Shown here: in pieces, positions 16,742 through 27,167 of the stretch
Numbering within the stretch: the first letter of the stretch is position 1
How the letters are laid out: each line of letters opens with the position of its first letter
DNA from: Allochromatium palmeri
GTDB lineage: Bacteria > Pseudomonadota > Gammaproteobacteria > Chromatiales > Chromatiaceae
DNA: 64,000 nt
Assembly: GCF_009720725.1 (NCBI RefSeq)
Contig: NZ_WNKT01000005.1
Location: 1 to 64,000 of the forward strand
Direction of reading: 5' to 3'
Notes under the pieces: model-generated
Databases searched by the model: none
What the model saw: only the letters and a program-made list of their open reading frames with translations
Told to the model about the DNA's origin: nothing
Translations under genes and position numbers: made by a program

Positions 16742-18844
16742 TCATCGCCGACGCGCCTGAGACTTGCCTGCTCTGGAGGCATTGAGCCGCGGCCCGGCGA
16801 TCGGCGCGCGCCGCCCTTCAGGCACCCCGCCGGTCCCCGGCGGCTGAAAGCTCGGCACCAGATGGCGCTTGCCGTTGCCGATCAGATCGGCGCGGCCCAG
16901 GTCTTTCAGCGCCTGACGCAGCAGCGGCCAGTTTTCGGGATCGTGATAGCGCAGAAAGGCTTTCTGCAGCCGGCGCTGACGCATCCCGCGCACCACGGGT
17001 ACCGACTCGCACTGGCGCGTCACCCGCTTCAGCGGATTGCGCCCGGTGTGATACATGGCGGTGGCGATCGCCAGCGGCGTGGGCAGGAACGACTGGACCT
17101 GATCGAGCCGCAATTTATGGCGCTTGAGCCAGACGGCCAGATTGAGCATGTCGACGTCGGTCGTCCCCGGATGGCCGGCGATGAAATAGGGGATCAGATA
17201 CTGCTCTTTTCCGGCTTCGCGCGAATAGCGGTCGAAGAGTTCCTTGAAGCGGTCGAAGATGCCGATGCCGGGCTTCATCATCTTACTGAGCGGCCCGGAC
17301 TCGGTGTGCTCGGGCGCGATCTTGAGATAGCCGCCGACATGGTGCGTGACCAGCTCGCGGATATAGGCCGGCGAGCGCATCGCCAGGTCGTAGCGCAGTC
17401 CCGAGGCGATGAGTACGCGCTTGATGCCGGGCACGGCGCGCGCCTTGCGATAGAGCTGGATCAGCGGGCCGTGATCGGTGTTGAGATTGCGGCAGATCTC
17501 GGGATAGACGCAGGAGAGCTTGCGACAGGCCGCCTCGATGTGCGGATCGCGACAACCCAGACGCCACATGTTGGCGGAAGGCCCCCCGAGATCCGAGATG
17601 GTGCCGGTGAAACCGGGCGCCCGGTCGCGGACCTCCTCGATCTCGCGCAGGATCGAGTCCTCGGAGCGGTTCTGGATGATGCGTCCCTCGTGCTCGGTGA
17701 TCGAGCAGAAGGTACAGCCGCCGAAACAGCCGCGCAGGATGATCACCGAGTGACGGATCATCTCCCAGGCCGGCAGCCGCGCTTCGCCATAGCTCGAATG
17801 CGGGCGGCGGGTGAAGGGCAGCTCGTGCAGCCGGTCGAGTTCCGAGCTGGTGAGCGGGATCGGCGGCGGATTGAGCCAGACGGCGCGCTGGCCATGGGCC
17901 TGGACCAGCGCGCGCGCGTTGCCGGGATTGGTCTCCAGATGGAAGACGCGCGAGGCATGCGCATAGAGCACCGGGTCGTCGCGCACCTGCTCGAAGGACG
18001 GCAACCGGATCACGGTTTTATCACGCTCAGCGCGCGGCGTCGGCGCGACCACGGGCACGCCCTCGGCACGGTTCTCGCAGCGCGGATCATCTTCGTAGGG
18101 ATCGTTGTGGACCTTGAGCGGTCCGGGGGTGTCGAGCTGGGTCGAGTCGAGCACCGTCCAGCCGTCTGGCCAGTCGCGACGCATGAAGGCGGTGCCGCGC
18201 AGATCGCGGATGGTCTCGATCGGCTCGCCGCGCGCCAGACGGTGCGACAGTTCCACCAGCGCCCGCTCGGCATTACCATAGATGAGCAGGTCCGCCTTGG
18301 CATCGACCAGCACCGAGCGACGCACCGTCTCCGACCAGTAATCGAAGTGCGCGATGCGGCGCAGACTGGCCTCGATCCCGCCAATGACGATCGGCACGCC
18401 CTTGTAGGCTTCGCGTGTGCGCTGTGCATAGACGGTCACCGAGCGATCCGGGCGACGTCCAGGGGCGGCATCCGGGGTATAGGCGTCGTCGGAGCGCGCG
18501 CGCCGGTCGGCGGTGTAGCGGTTGACCATGGAGTCCATGTTGCCGGCCGTGATGCCGAAGAACAGATTTGGCTGACCCAGACGCTGGAAATCAGCCGCCG
18601 AGGTCCAGTCCGGCTGCACGATGAGTCCGACCCGAAAGCCCTGTGCCTCCAGCAGACGCCCGATGATGGCCATGCCAAACGAGGGATGGTCGACATAGGC
18701 GTCACCCGTGACGATGACGATGTCGCAACTGTCCCAGCCGAGCAGATCCATCTCGGCGCGCGACATCGGCAGCTCGGGGGCGGTGCCGAATTTGTGGGCC
18801 CAGTGCCGGCGGTAGGAAAAGAGATCGGGGGCGGATTGCATCAT
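16742..18844 (-). CDS. YgiQ family radical SAM protein
   Basis: A 700-residue protein of the YgiQ family, whose substrate is not established. The radical-SAM 4Fe-4S motif is [11 protein letters not shown] near residue 368 (CxxxCxxC). An N-terminal domain with [20 protein letters not shown] and [11 protein letters not shown] resembles the B12-binding-like region of the family. The C-terminus is basic ([11 protein letters not shown]). The start at 18844 ([15 protein letters not shown]) matches the usual family N-terminus; an upstream reading to 18916 is not supported by a ribosome site. The gene is monocistronic and divergent from the pomAB cluster, with about 150 bases between them. Confidence 0.9.
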   Translation of the reverse strand: MMQSAPDLFSYRRHWAHKFGTAPELPMSRAEMDLLGWDSCDIVIVTGDAYVDHPSFGMAIIGRLLEAQGFRVGLIVQPDWTSAADFQRLGQPNLFFGITAGNMDSMVNRYTADRRARSDDAYTPDAAPGRRPDRSVTVYAQRTREAYKGVPIVIGGIEASLRRIAHFDYWSETVRRSVLVDAKADLLIYGNAERALVELSHRLARGEPIETIRDLRGTAFMRRDWPDGWTVLDSTQLDTPGPLKVHNDPYEDDPRCENRAEGVPVVAPTPRAERDKTVIRLPSFEQVRDDPVLYAHASRVFHLETNPGNARALVQAHGQRAVWLNPPPIPLTSSELDRLHELPFTRRPHSSYGEARLPAWEMIRHSVIILRGCFGGCTFCSITEHEGRIIQNRSEDSILREIEEVRDRAPGFTGTISDLGGPSANMWRLGCRDPHIEAACRKLSCVYPEICRNLNTDHGPLIQLYRKARAVPGIKRVLIASGLRYDLAMRSPAYIRELVTHHVGGYLKIAPEHTESGPLSKMMKPGIGIFDRFKELFDRYSREAGKEQYLIPYFIAGHPGTTDVDMLNLAVWLKRHKLRLDQVQSFLPTPLAIATAMYHTGRNPLKRVTRQCESVPVVRGMRQRRLQKAFLRYHDPENWPLLRQALKDLGRADLIGNGKRHLVPSFQPPGTGGVPEGRRAPIAGPRLNASRAGKSQARRR

Positions 18845-18994
18845 GGTCGGGGCCGTCGAACGGAGATCGGAAGCGCATTGTAGCGCCAAGACAACGGCTG
18901 GACCCGTCGGGCGCAATCATCGAGAATGCGCCGTTCGGATGTTTCATTCAGCGCGTCGGACGATCCGGCCATCGTTGTAATCGAGGGTAATGAC

Positions 18995-19756
18995 GTGGAT
19001 TTGGCAACCCTATTGGGATTCATTGGCGCCATTGGCGTCATGATCGGCGCCGTTGTGCTCGGTGGTGATATCAGCACCTTCATCGACGTCCCATCGATCG
19101 TGATCGTCTTTGCCGGCACCACGTTCGTGGTGCTCTTTCGCACCACATTGAGCCAGTTCCTGGCCAGTTTCAAGGTCGCTATGGGCGCCTTCTTCGCTAA
19201 GCCCATCCCGCCGCAGTCGCTGATCGAAGAGGCCGTGGCCCTGGCCAACATCGCACGCCGCGAGGGCCTGCTGGCTCTTGAGGGTAAGGAAATCTCGCAC
19301 CCCTTTCTCCAAACCGGGATCGGTTTGTGCATCGACGGTCATCCGCCCGAGGTCGTCCAGAAAGTGCTAAGCAAGGACATCAATCTAGCCATTCAGCGTC
19401 AAGAAGCCGGTTATGGCGTCTTCAAGGCCACGGGCGAGGTCGCGCCGGCCATGGGCATGATCGGGACGCTGATTGGTCTGGTGCAGATGCTGGCCAACAT
19501 GTCAGACCCCAAGAGTATCGGTCCGGCCATGGCCGTGGCACTCCTGACCACGCTCTATGGCGCCTTTCTCGCCAACGCCGTGGCCATCCCGATCGCCGAG
19601 AAACTCAAGCTGCGCGCCAACGAGGAGAAGCTCAACAAGAGCCTGATTCTGGAATCGATCTCGGGCATTCAGGAAGGGCTGAATCCGCGCGTGCTCGAAC
19701 AGTTGCTCATGACCTATCTTCCGGAAAACAAGCGTCAGAGCAGCGGTAAGGACTGA
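18995..19756 (+). CDS. pomA: Flagellar stator protein, MotA/PomA
   Basis: A 253-residue stator subunit with four transmembrane segments (about 3-24, 31-50, 150-170, 185-205). It has the conserved ATGEVAPAMGMIGTLIGLVQML and GAFLANAVAIPIAEKL loops that face the ion path. I chose the GTG at 18995 because GAGGG lies 7 bases upstream and the product is then 253 residues, the length typical of PomA; the open frame extends to 18926 but adds only polar residues. It forms the A4-5B2 stator ring with the next gene. The sequence is closer to Na+-driven PomA than to H+-driven enteric MotA. No other flagellar gene is in the window. Confidence 0.9.
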   Translation: MDLATLLGFIGAIGVMIGAVVLGGDISTFIDVPSIVIVFAGTTFVVLFRTTLSQFLASFKVAMGAFFAKPIPPQSLIEEAVALANIARREGLLALEGKEISHPFLQTGIGLCIDGHPPEVVQKVLSKDINLAIQRQEAGYGVFKATGEVAPAMGMIGTLIGLVQMLANMSDPKSIGPAMAVALLTTLYGAFLANAVAIPIAEKLKLRANEEKLNKSLILESISGIQEGLNPRVLEQLLMTYLPENKRQSSGKD

Positions 19757-19789
19757 TGATTCATACGCCAGCCAAGGGGGGATGACGCC

Positions 19790-20635
19790 GTGGAAGAGTG
19801 CGAATGCGACGAGCAGGAATGTCCACCAGCCGGTGCGCCCGAATGGATGGCCACCTTCGCCGACCTCATGTCTCTGATGATGTGCTTCTTCGTGCTGCTG
19901 CTGTCGTTCTCGGAGATGGACGTCATCAAGTACAAGCAGGTCGCCGGTTCGATGAAGGCGGCCTTTGGCGTGCAGCGCGACATCCCGGCCACGGAAGACC
20001 CCATGGGTACCAGCATCATCATGCAGGAGTTCTCGCCGGCCCAGCCGCAGCCGACCGTGATCAACGAGGTCCGGCAGCAGACCACCGATGAGATGAAGCG
20101 TATCCTGGAGATCCTCGACCCGGCCGTCGAGGACGCCCAGGACAAGGCCGAGGATCTCAAGCAGGAACTCAAGACCGAGATCGAAGCCGGTCTGATCGAG
20201 ATCAATACCATCGATGATCAGGTCATCATCCGGATCCGCGAAAAGGGCTCCTTCCCCTCGGCCTCGGCGCGGATCGATGCGCCCTTCAAGGCGGTGCTGA
20301 TGAAGATTGCCGATGCGCTCAATCAGGTCGAGGGTCGCATCCTGATCGCCGGACACACCGACGATGTTCCGATCGAGACGCTCGAATTCCCCTCGAACTG
20401 GGTGCTATCGGCGGCGCGCGCGGCCTCCGTGGCCCATACCATGACCCAGGTGGGCGGCATTGCACCGGAGCGCGTCGAGATCCGTGCCTATGGCGATAAC
20501 CGCCCACTGGAGTCCAATGAGACTCCCGAGGGTCGGGCCGACAACAGGCGAGTGGAGATCATCGTACTCGGTGAGCGCAGCGCCAAGACCCTGCTCGAGA
20601 ATATCGACGACACCGGCGACGGTGAACGTCCCTAG
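19790..20635 (+). CDS. pomB: Flagellar stator protein, MotB/PomB
   Basis: A 281-residue partner of the preceding stator gene. A short Cys-containing cytoplasmic head (MEECECDEQECPPAG) leads into one transmembrane helix (WMATFADLMSLMMCFFVLLLSFSEMD). Asp25 in FADLM is the ion-binding residue. The plug/linker follows, then a C-terminal OmpA-like peptidoglycan-binding domain (about 145-265; AGHTDDVPIET, NWVLSAARAASVA, NRRVEIIVL). The PPAG-P-WM..FADLMSL head matches Na+-type PomB. The start is a GTG with AAGGGGGG upstream, 33 bases after pomA. It anchors the stator to the cell wall. Confidence 0.92.
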   Translation: MEECECDEQECPPAGAPEWMATFADLMSLMMCFFVLLLSFSEMDVIKYKQVAGSMKAAFGVQRDIPATEDPMGTSIIMQEFSPAQPQPTVINEVRQQTTDEMKRILEILDPAVEDAQDKAEDLKQELKTEIEAGLIEINTIDDQVIIRIREKGSFPSASARIDAPFKAVLMKIADALNQVEGRILIAGHTDDVPIETLEFPSNWVLSAARAASVAHTMTQVGGIAPERVEIRAYGDNRPLESNETPEGRADNRRVEIIVLGERSAKTLLENIDDTGDGERP

Positions 20636-20647
20636 GTGGAGAGAGCG

Positions 20648-21313
20648 ATGACGAAAGATCAACCCATCCAGCCGAGCACGCTGGACGAACAGAATGAGCG
20701 TGATCGTCGGCGCTATTTTCGCATTGAGGATCGCGTAGGGCTGCTGATCGTTCAGCTCGACGCAGCGGCGGAGGCGCGTTTGGTCGAGAGTCTGGAGACC
20801 CCGAGTTCGCGCGAGGGTCTGCTGAACGATCTGCACGCCATCCGTGAACTCCATTTACCCGAGCGGCGCGCACTGGAATACAAGTTCCCGACCGTCGCCA
20901 CCTATATCAAGGTGATCGAGAGTCAGATCGAGGCGCTGGCCCAGGCGATCGGTGATGGCGAGAACTTTCCGAACTCGGCCGACACCTCAGCCTGCCTCAG
21001 CGCCCAGGGACTGGCGCTGGATTGGCCGGAGGCCCTGGCCCTCGATAGCCGGGTCGAGCTACGTCTGACGCTCTTTCCTGATCGAGTGCATATCCGTTCG
21101 CTGGCACGGGTGGTGCGGTGCGACAAAGCCGATGACCAGCCGGGCTATCGGATCGCGGTCGACTTCGTGCATCTGCGTGAGGCCGACCGCGAGGCCGTCA
21201 TCCGGCATGTCTACCGCTTGCAGCGTCTCCAGCTCCAGGCGCATGCCGAGGAAGCGTTCGAAGCGAGATACGCCGCGAAGACCCTCCCTGACAAGCCCAA
21301 GCCTAAGGCATGA
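20648..21313 (+). CDS. PilZ-domain protein (predicted c-di-GMP receptor)
   Basis: A 221-residue cytoplasmic protein. RRRYFRIEDRVGLLIV near residues 18-33 gives the Arg-rich c-di-GMP contact. A helical middle follows, and a C-terminal beta-barrel-like part (about 110-205) has DTSACLSAQGLALDW, a form of the (D/N)xSxxG PilZ motif, and VHIRSLARVVRC. ATG 20648 is preceded by GGAGAG; a GTG 12 bases earlier is possible but worse. The gene follows pomB by 12 bases, so it is probably co-transcribed with the stator. PilZ proteins such as YcgR act as brakes on flagellar motors; that role here is inference from position. Confidence 0.78.
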   Translation: MTKDQPIQPSTLDEQNERDRRRYFRIEDRVGLLIVQLDAAAEARLVESLETPSSREGLLNDLHAIRELHLPERRALEYKFPTVATYIKVIESQIEALAQAIGDGENFPNSADTSACLSAQGLALDWPEALALDSRVELRLTLFPDRVHIRSLARVVRCDKADDQPGYRIAVDFVHLREADREAVIRHVYRLQRLQLQAHAEEAFEARYAAKTLPDKPKPKA

Positions 21314-21328
21314 GACGCTGCGGCGCCG

Positions 21329-24300
21329 TTAACCAACCTTGTCGGCCCTGAGTTCAGACTCGGCCCGACGCATCCGCCCACGGATCAGCACGAAAAACAG
21401 CGGTACGAACAACACCCCGATCAGGGTGGCGGCGACCACGCCACCGAGCACCCCGGTGCCGATGGCGTTCTGTCCACCGGAACCGGCGCCCGTGCCGAGC
21501 GCCAGCGGCAGCACACCGAAGCCGAAGGCCAGCGAGGTCATAACGATCGGCCGGATACGCATCCGCGCCGCCTCCAGCGCCGCGCTCATGGCATCGCGCC
21601 CTTCTTCCTGGAGCGTCTTGGCGAACTCGACGATGAGGATGGCGTTTTTGGCCGAAAGTCCGATCGTCGCCAGCAAGCCGACCTGGAAATAGATGTCGCT
21701 CGGCAGTCCGCGTCCGAGTGCAGCGACCACCGCGCCGAGCACGCCGATCGGCACCACCAGCATGACCGCGAAGGGCACCGACCAGCTCTCGTAGAGCGCG
21801 GCCAGCGCCAGGAAGACCACCAGCGCCGAGAGTGCATAGAGCGCCGGGGCCTGAGCGCCGGCGGCGCGTTCCTCGTAGGAGAGACCGGTCCATTCCAGAC
21901 CGATACCGGGCGGCAGTGTTCGGGCCAGCTCCTCGACGGCGAGCATGGCCTCGCCGGTGCTCAGACCGGGCGCAGCCTGCCCCAGGATCTCAGCGGAGGG
22001 AAGACCGTTGTAGCGCTCCAGACGCGGTGAACCATAGGTCCATTCACCTGTGGCGAAGGCCGAAAAGGGCACCATGTCGCCACCGGCGTTGCGCACATAC
22101 CAGGCATCCAGATCCTCCGGGAGCATTCGATAGGGCGCGTCGGCCTGGACATAGACCTTCTTCACCCGCCCTTCATGGACGAAGTCGTCGATATAGGCGC
22201 TGCCCCAGGCCATCGAGAGCGTGCGGTTGATGTCGGCCAGCGACAGCCCGAGCGCGCCGGCCTTGGTGCGATCGACCTCGACCTGATACTGCGCCTCGTC
22301 CTCGCGTCCATTGGGACGCACAGCGATGAAGCGTGGATCCTGCATCGCCATACCGAGGAACTGACCGCGCGCAGCGGCCAGTGCCTCGCGTCCGACGCCA
22401 GCCTTGTCCTGCAACTGCACGTCCCAGCCCGAGGCCGTGCCCAGCTCGATGACCGCCGGCGGCGGAAAGGCGAACACGCGCGCGTCGCGGATGCGTGAAA
22501 AGGCCATCATGGCGCGCCCGGCCACTGCCTTTACATGCAGATCGGGCCGCTGACGCTCGGACCAGTCACGCAGCTTGACGAAGCCGAGCGCCATGTTCTG
22601 GCCCTGACCGGCAAAGCTGAAGCCTGAAACTGTGATGAGCTCCTTGACCGCCTCCTTCTCGTTTTCAAGAAAATGTGTCTCGATCTGCTTGAGTACCTCG
22701 CGCGTGCGTTCGAGCGTGGCGCCGGAGGGCAGCGTGGCCTGCATGATGAGGATGCCCTGGTCTTCGTCGGGCAGAAAAGCCGTCGTCATGCGTTCGTGCA
22801 GCACGACCAGCGCACCGACCAGTCCCAGATAGACCGCCAGAAAGAGCCAGCGCCGGCGGGTGATCGCCGAGACGCTGTTGCCGTAGAGATCGACACTGCG
22901 CTCGAAGGTGCGGTTGAACCAGCCGAAGAAGCCGCGTCGCGGTCCGTGCGGCATCGGCTTGAGCAGCGAAGCGGCCAGGGCCGGACTCAGCGTGAGCGCC
23001 ACCACCACCGACAGCAGCATGGCCGAGACGATCGTGATCGAGAACTGACGATAGATGACCCCGGTCGAGCCGCCGAAAAAGGCCATGGGTACGAACACGG
23101 CCGAGAGCACCAGGGCGATGCCGACGAGCGCGCTGGTGATCTGATCCATGGACTTGCGTGTCGCCTCCTTGGGCGGCAGGCCGTCCTCGTGCATCACGCG
23201 CTCGACGTTCTCGACCACCACGATGGCGTCGTCGACCAGCAAGCCGATTGCCAGCACCATGGCGAACAGCGTCAAGGTATTGATGGTGAAACCGAAGGCC
23301 GCGAGGATCCCGAAGGTGCCGAGCAGCACCACGGGCACGGCAATGGTCGGGATGAGCGTGGCGCGGAAGTTCTGCAAAAACAGATACATGACCACGAACA
23401 CCAGGATCACGGCCTCGAAGATGGTCTTGACCACCTCGCCGATGGAGATGCGCACGAAGGGCGTGGTGTCATAGGGGTAGACCGCTTCCATCCCCGGCGG
23501 GAAGAAGGCCGAGAGTTCGGTGATCTTGGCCTTGACCGCATCGGAGGTTTCCAGCGCATTGGCCCCTGTGGCCAGCCGGATCGCCATGCCAGCGGCGGGA
23601 CTGCCGTTGTGACGCGCCATCTTGCCGTAGCTCTCGCTGCCCAACTCGATGCGGGCCACATCGCGCAGATGCACGGTCGAGCCGTCGGCCTGGGTGCGCA
23701 ACCGGATGGCCCCGAACTCGTCCGGGGTGTTGAGCCGGCTCTGGACATTAACGGTGACGTTGAGTTGCTGACCGGCAGGCGACGGGATGGCGCCCAACTG
23801 ACCGGCTGAGACCTGAGCGTTCTCAGCCTCGATCGCCGCGACCACATCGGCCGGACTCAGGCTGTATTGGTTGAGCCGGTTGGGATCGAGCCAGATACGC
23901 ATCGCGTACTGGGACTCGAACAGCGTGATTTCGCCGACGCCCGCGACACGGCTGATCGGATCCTTGACCAGACTGGCGGCATAGTCGCCCAGATCGGCAT
24001 TGTTCAGACGCCCGTCGCGCGAGACGAAGGCCACCACCAGCAAAAAGTTACGCACCGACTTGGCGACCTGGATGCCCTGACGAACCACCGCCTCGGGCAG
24101 GAGCGCGTTGGCCAGTTGCAGCTTGTTCTGCACCTGCATCTGAGCCACGTCGGGATCGACGCCGTTCTCGAAGGTCAGGGTGAGGGTCGAGAGTCCGTTC
24201 GACTCGCTGGTCGAGGACATGTACCGCAGACCATCGAGACCGTTCATCTGCTGCTCGATGACCTGGGTCACCGAGTCCTCGACCGTCTTGGCCGAGGCAC

Positions 24301-24451
24301 CCGGATAGCTGGCGCTGATGGCAATTGCCGGCGGGGCGATGCCCGGATACTGCGAGACCGGCAGGAGGCGGATCGACAGCACCCCGGCCAGCATGATGAC
24401 GATGGCGATGACCCAGGCGAAGACGGGTCGGTCGATGAAGAAACGGGCCAT
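21329..24451 (-). CDS. acrB: RND multidrug efflux pump, inner-membrane transporter (HAE1)
   Basis: A 1040-residue trimeric proton antiporter of the AcrB class. It has twelve expected transmembrane segments and two large periplasmic porter regions (about 35-330 and 560-870). The proton-relay aspartates are in [18 protein letters not shown], and the partner Lys in [13 protein letters not shown]. The N-terminus [17 protein letters not shown] is typical. The gene ends 15 bases from the convergent PilZ gene and follows the adaptor gene by 23 bases. It pumps amphiphilic compounds (drugs, bile-salt-like molecules, dyes) through a TolC channel not found here. Regulation is probably by the divergent TetR protein. 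Confidence 0.95.
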   Translation of the reverse strand: MARFFIDRPVFAWVIAIVIMLAGVLSIRLLPVSQYPGIAPPAIAISASYPGASAKTVEDSVTQVIEQQMNGLDGLRYMSSTSESNGLSTLTLTFENGVDPDVAQMQVQNKLQLANALLPEAVVRQGIQVAKSVRNFLLVVAFVSRDGRLNNADLGDYAASLVKDPISRVAGVGEITLFESQYAMRIWLDPNRLNQYSLSPADVVAAIEAENAQVSAGQLGAIPSPAGQQLNVTVNVQSRLNTPDEFGAIRLRTQADGSTVHLRDVARIELGSESYGKMARHNGSPAAGMAIRLATGANALETSDAVKAKITELSAFFPPGMEAVYPYDTTPFVRISIGEVVKTIFEAVILVFVVMYLFLQNFRATLIPTIAVPVVLLGTFGILAAFGFTINTLTLFAMVLAIGLLVDDAIVVVENVERVMHEDGLPPKEATRKSMDQITSALVGIALVLSAVFVPMAFFGGSTGVIYRQFSITIVSAMLLSVVVALTLSPALAASLLKPMPHGPRRGFFGWFNRTFERSVDLYGNSVSAITRRRWLFLAVYLGLVGALVVLHERMTTAFLPDEDQGILIMQATLPSGATLERTREVLKQIETHFLENEKEAVKELITVSGFSFAGQGQNMALGFVKLRDWSERQRPDLHVKAVAGRAMMAFSRIRDARVFAFPPPAVIELGTASGWDVQLQDKAGVGREALAAARGQFLGMAMQDPRFIAVRPNGREDEAQYQVEVDRTKAGALGLSLADINRTLSMAWGSAYIDDFVHEGRVKKVYVQADAPYRMLPEDLDAWYVRNAGGDMVPFSAFATGEWTYGSPRLERYNGLPSAEILGQAAPGLSTGEAMLAVEELARTLPPGIGLEWTGLSYEERAAGAQAPALYALSALVVFLALAALYESWSVPFAVMLVVPIGVLGAVVAALGRGLPSDIYFQVGLLATIGLSAKNAILIVEFAKTLQEEGRDAMSAALEAARMRIRPIVMTSLAFGFGVLPLALGTGAGSGGQNAIGTGVLGGVVAATLIGVLFVPLFFVLIRGRMRRAESELRADKVG

Positions 24452-24474
24452 GGTTGGGTGCTCGGAGTGATCGG

Positions 24475-25686
24475 TTAATGAGTCGTGCCGGAACCGGACG
24501 CGGCCTCGGGCGGCTGATCATCGAGCACCACGGGCTGGGCCTTGTCGCCCGGACGGACCTTCTGCAGACCGTCGATGATGAGCCGGTCGCCGGGCGCCAG
24601 TCCGTCATCGATCAGCCAGTCGCTGCCCAGCGTGCGGTCGGTCTTGAGCATCCGCTGCTCGACCACGCCCTCGGCATTCAGCACCAGGGCATAGGGCTGA
24701 CCACGCCGGTCGCGCTGCACGCCGCGCTGGGGCGCGAGGACCGCTTCGGGGCGCGTGCCCTCCTCCACCCGGGCGCGCACGAACATACCAGGCAGCAGGA
24801 CGTGATCGGGATTGGGGAAGGTCGCGCGCAGCGTGACCGCGCCGGTCCCCGGATCGACGCTGACTTCTGAGAACTCCAGCCGTCCGGCGAGCGGATAGTC
24901 ACTGCCATCTTCCAGCACCAGGGTCACGCGCGGCTGATCGCCGTCCGGACGCTGGAGACGTCCATCCTCCAGCGCACGGCGCAGACCCAGCATCTGGGCA
25001 CTCGACTGGGTGAGATCGACATAGATGGGATCGAGCTGCTGGAGGGTGGCCAGGGCCAGTTCCTGATTGGCCGTGACCAGCGCGCCCTGGGTCACGACCG
25101 AGCGGCCGATGCGCCCGCCGATCGGCGCCGTCACCCGTGTGTATTCCAGATCGATGCGCGCGCGCGCCAGCTCGGCCTCATCGACCGCGACGCTGGCGGC
25201 GGCTTCCTTGAGCGCGGCCTCGGCGTCGTCGAAGTCCTCCTGACTGACCGCCTTGGCCTTGACCAGATTGGCATAGCGCTCGGCCTTGAGCCGGGCGCGC
25301 TCGAAGGTCGCGCGCGAGCGATTGAGCGCCGCCTGAGCACTGTCATAGGTCGACTGATAGACCGCCGGATCGATCTGATAGAGCACCTGACCGGAGCGGA
25401 TCAGCGCGCCTTCCTTGAACAGCCGCTCCTTGATGAGGCCGCCGACCTGGGGCCGCACCTCGGCGACCCGGTAGGAGGTCGTGCGCCCCGGAAGCTCGGT
25501 GGTCAGGGCCGCTTCGCGTGTCTGGAGCGTGATCACCCCGACCTCAGGCGGCGGTCCACCATGACCACCAGGTCCGCCCGCTCCGCCACCCGGCGGAGTC
25601 GAGCGCTCACAGCCGACGACAGCGAATGCCGCCATGAGCACACCTAGCCAGGCACCGGCCCACGGCCAACGGATCAGGGGGTTCAT
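24475..25686 (-). CDS. acrA: RND efflux periplasmic adaptor lipoprotein
   Basis: A 403-residue membrane-fusion protein with a lipoprotein signal (hydrophobic segment to VVGC near residue 26). It has a lipoyl domain ([20 protein letters not shown]), a coiled-coil hairpin ([14 protein letters not shown] region), the returning lipoyl half ([13 protein letters not shown]) and a beta-barrel ([18 protein letters not shown]). The length fits AcrA/MexA. GAGG lies 8 bases upstream of the ATG. It is first in the acrAB-like operon, and its promoter region holds the inverted repeats noted at 25716-25742. Confidence 0.94.
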   Translation of the reverse strand: MNPLIRWPWAGAWLGVLMAAFAVVGCERSTPPGGGAGGPGGHGGPPPEVGVITLQTREAALTTELPGRTTSYRVAEVRPQVGGLIKERLFKEGALIRSGQVLYQIDPAVYQSTYDSAQAALNRSRATFERARLKAERYANLVKAKAVSQEDFDDAEAALKEAAASVAVDEAELARARIDLEYTRVTAPIGGRIGRSVVTQGALVTANQELALATLQQLDPIYVDLTQSSAQMLGLRRALEDGRLQRPDGDQPRVTLVLEDGSDYPLAGRLEFSEVSVDPGTGAVTLRATFPNPDHVLLPGMFVRARVEEGTRPEAVLAPQRGVQRDRRGQPYALVLNAEGVVEQRMLKTDRTLGSDWLIDDGLAPGDRLIIDGLQKVRPGDKAQPVVLDDQPPEAASGSGTTH

Positions 25687-25715
25687 GTGTACCTCAGAGA
25701 AAAACTAGGATATAT

Positions 25716-25742
25716 AGAACGTTCGTTCTAGAATGAGCGTTC
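25716..25742. promoter_or_regulatory. Probable TetR operator between acrA and its regulator
   Basis: The 132-base divergent gap holds the inverted repeat AGAACG-TT-CGTTCT at 25716-25729. It is followed by a second, looser copy (GAATGAGCGTTC, 25731-25742), so four GAAC/GTTC-like half-sites lie in a row. A TATATA that could be the minus-strand -10 element for acrA abuts the first repeat. Position and symmetry fit an autoregulatory TetR-family operator covering the acrA promoter. Seen directly: the repeats. Inferred: who binds them. Confidence 0.6.
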
Positions 25743-25818
25743 AATCTAGGCATTCGGGGCAGCTTCGTCAAGTACGAATGCACCACTCCACTTCAGAACA
25801 ACGAGGAGCGACCACCCC

Positions 25819-26430
25819 ATGGCCCTGTCGACCCGACCCGAACGAGAACAGCCACGCGGCCAGGCACGCCGGTGCCAGATCCTGGACGCCGCCGCCATCT
25901 GTTTCGCACGCGAGGGCTTTCACGGCACCAGCATCGCCGCCCTTTCCAAGGCGGCCGGGATGAGTCCGGGGCACATCTATCACTTCTTCGAGAACAAGGA
26001 GGCCATCATCGCGGCCTTGGTCGAGCGCAAGCTGGAGCAGTCACTGGAAATGGTGCGGCAGTTCGAAAACGCCGAGGACGTCTTCCAGGCGCTGATCGAC
26101 CGTGTCGACCTTGGCCTGAACGAGAAGACGGATCTGGACAACGCCGCCCTGGAGCTGGAGATCCTGGCCGAAGCGGCGCGCAATCCCAGGGTCGCGGCCA
26201 GCGTGCGCGAAGCCGATCGCATCAAGCGTGAGCGCTTGATGGGTGTGCTACGAAGCGCACGGCGCGCACGCGGGCTGACACACGACAGCGATGGCGCCGC
26301 CGTGACCGAGATTCTGATGGCGCTGTTCGATGGACTCGCAGCCCGGGTCATCAATCATCCAGACCTGGACCGGGCAGCCCTGGTGCCCCTGCTCCGCACC
26401 GCACTGCGAACTTTCATCGAGGGTGATTAG
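25819..26430 (+). CDS. TetR/AcrR family transcriptional repressor
   Basis: A 203-residue regulator. The N-terminal helix-turn-helix domain is clear (ILDAAAICFAREGFHGTSIAALSKAAGMSPGHIYHFFENKEAIIAALV pattern, about residues 17-64). The rest is the all-helical ligand and dimer domain, which diverges within the family. A GGAG ribosome site precedes the ATG. It is divergent from the RND pump and most likely represses it and itself until a pump substrate binds. The ligand is unknown. Confidence 0.9.
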   Translation: MALSTRPEREQPRGQARRCQILDAAAICFAREGFHGTSIAALSKAAGMSPGHIYHFFENKEAIIAALVERKLEQSLEMVRQFENAEDVFQALIDRVDLGLNEKTDLDNAALELEILAEAARNPRVAASVREADRIKRERLMGVLRSARRARGLTHDSDGAAVTEILMALFDGLAARVINHPDLDRAALVPLLRTALRTFIEGD

Positions 26431-26448
26431 ACCACCGGCCGGCCGGAC

Positions 26449-27105
26449 TCAGTCGTTCCAATAGAAGGATTGCTCGATGGCGCCCGTAGCCGGCACCGTG
26501 ATCTCGCGCGTCTGGACCTGACCGGCATTATCGACGTGCAGGATATAGCGCCCCGGAACCAGACTGGCATAAAACCACGGGCCTTGCGAGACGGCTTCGA
26601 GCAACGTCGGGCCGACGGCATCGTCGATACGCACCCGAACATCGGCCAGATAGGAACCAGAGCCGGCGACAGCAAAGAGCAGACGCAGATTGAATTTGGA
26701 TTTGACTTCGAGCATCTCCTCGCGACCCGAGACGCCGATACCGCCGCTGAGATAGGGCACGCCGCTGACGACATCGGCGCGCGGTGCCGGGGTTGGTGCT
26801 GGCGTCGGGATCTGAGCCGGAGCCGGTGGCGCCTGAACCTGAGCCGCCGGCTCAGCGGGCAGAATAGCTCCGCCCGGCAGCACGGTTCCGGGCGGCAGCA
26901 ACATCCCCTCCTGGAGCACCGTTCCCTCTGGAAGCTGGACCGCCGCGGGTGGTTGCCCGCCCTCGGGCGCGATGACCCATTCGGTTCTCAGTTCCTGCTC
27001 GATGGGCGCGGGCGGTGCCGGCTCGTCCTGAGCCAGGACAATGCCAGTCGCTAGTGTCAAAGCCAGCAACAGCCCAACCCCAGAGATCGTATCGATTCGT
27101 GTCAT
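26449..27105 (-). CDS. Secreted protein with Pro-rich linker and carboxypeptidase-regulatory-like domain
   Basis: A 218-residue protein I do not recognise by name. A Sec signal peptide (GVGLLLALTLATGIVLAQ, cut near residue 26) is followed by a stretch with tandem LP-x-GT-x-L units (LPEGTVL, LPPGTVL, LPGGAIL). Then comes a Pro/Ala/Gln linker (about 90-120) and a C-terminal beta-sandwich-like domain (about 125-218; VRVRIDDAVGPTLLEAVSQGPWFYASLVPGRY pattern) resembling carboxypeptidase regulatory domains. The start at 27105 has GAGGTG upstream. It is convergent with tetR (18 bases apart) and downstream of rsmF on the same strand, with 62 bases between. Periplasmic or surface location is likely; function unknown. 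Confidence 0.7.
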   Translation of the reverse strand: MTRIDTISGVGLLLALTLATGIVLAQDEPAPPAPIEQELRTEWVIAPEGGQPPAAVQLPEGTVLQEGMLLPPGTVLPGGAILPAEPAAQVQAPPAPAQIPTPAPTPAPRADVVSGVPYLSGGIGVSGREEMLEVKSKFNLRLLFAVAGSGSYLADVRVRIDDAVGPTLLEAVSQGPWFYASLVPGRYILHVDNAGQVQTREITVPATGAIEQSFYWND

Positions 27106-27167
27106 AAAGCACCTCAGATTCAACGCCGATGATTTGCAACCGTGCATCAGGGATCCGGTCTTTGTCT

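Noticed and set aside
16862-18883. Long open frame (673 codons) on the plus strand opposite the YgiQ gene
   Set aside because: It is antisense to a clearly recognisable radical-SAM gene and its translation shows no domain; high GC keeps the opposite frame open.
21102-21117. Sigma-54-like -24/-12 pattern (TGGCACGGGTGGTGCG)
   Set aside because: It lies inside the PilZ coding sequence with no gene starting just downstream on the plus strand; most likely chance.
22673-23809. 378-codon frame opposite acrB
   Set aside because: Composition is Asp/His/Arg/Gln-biased as expected from an antisense GC-rich frame; no homology motif.
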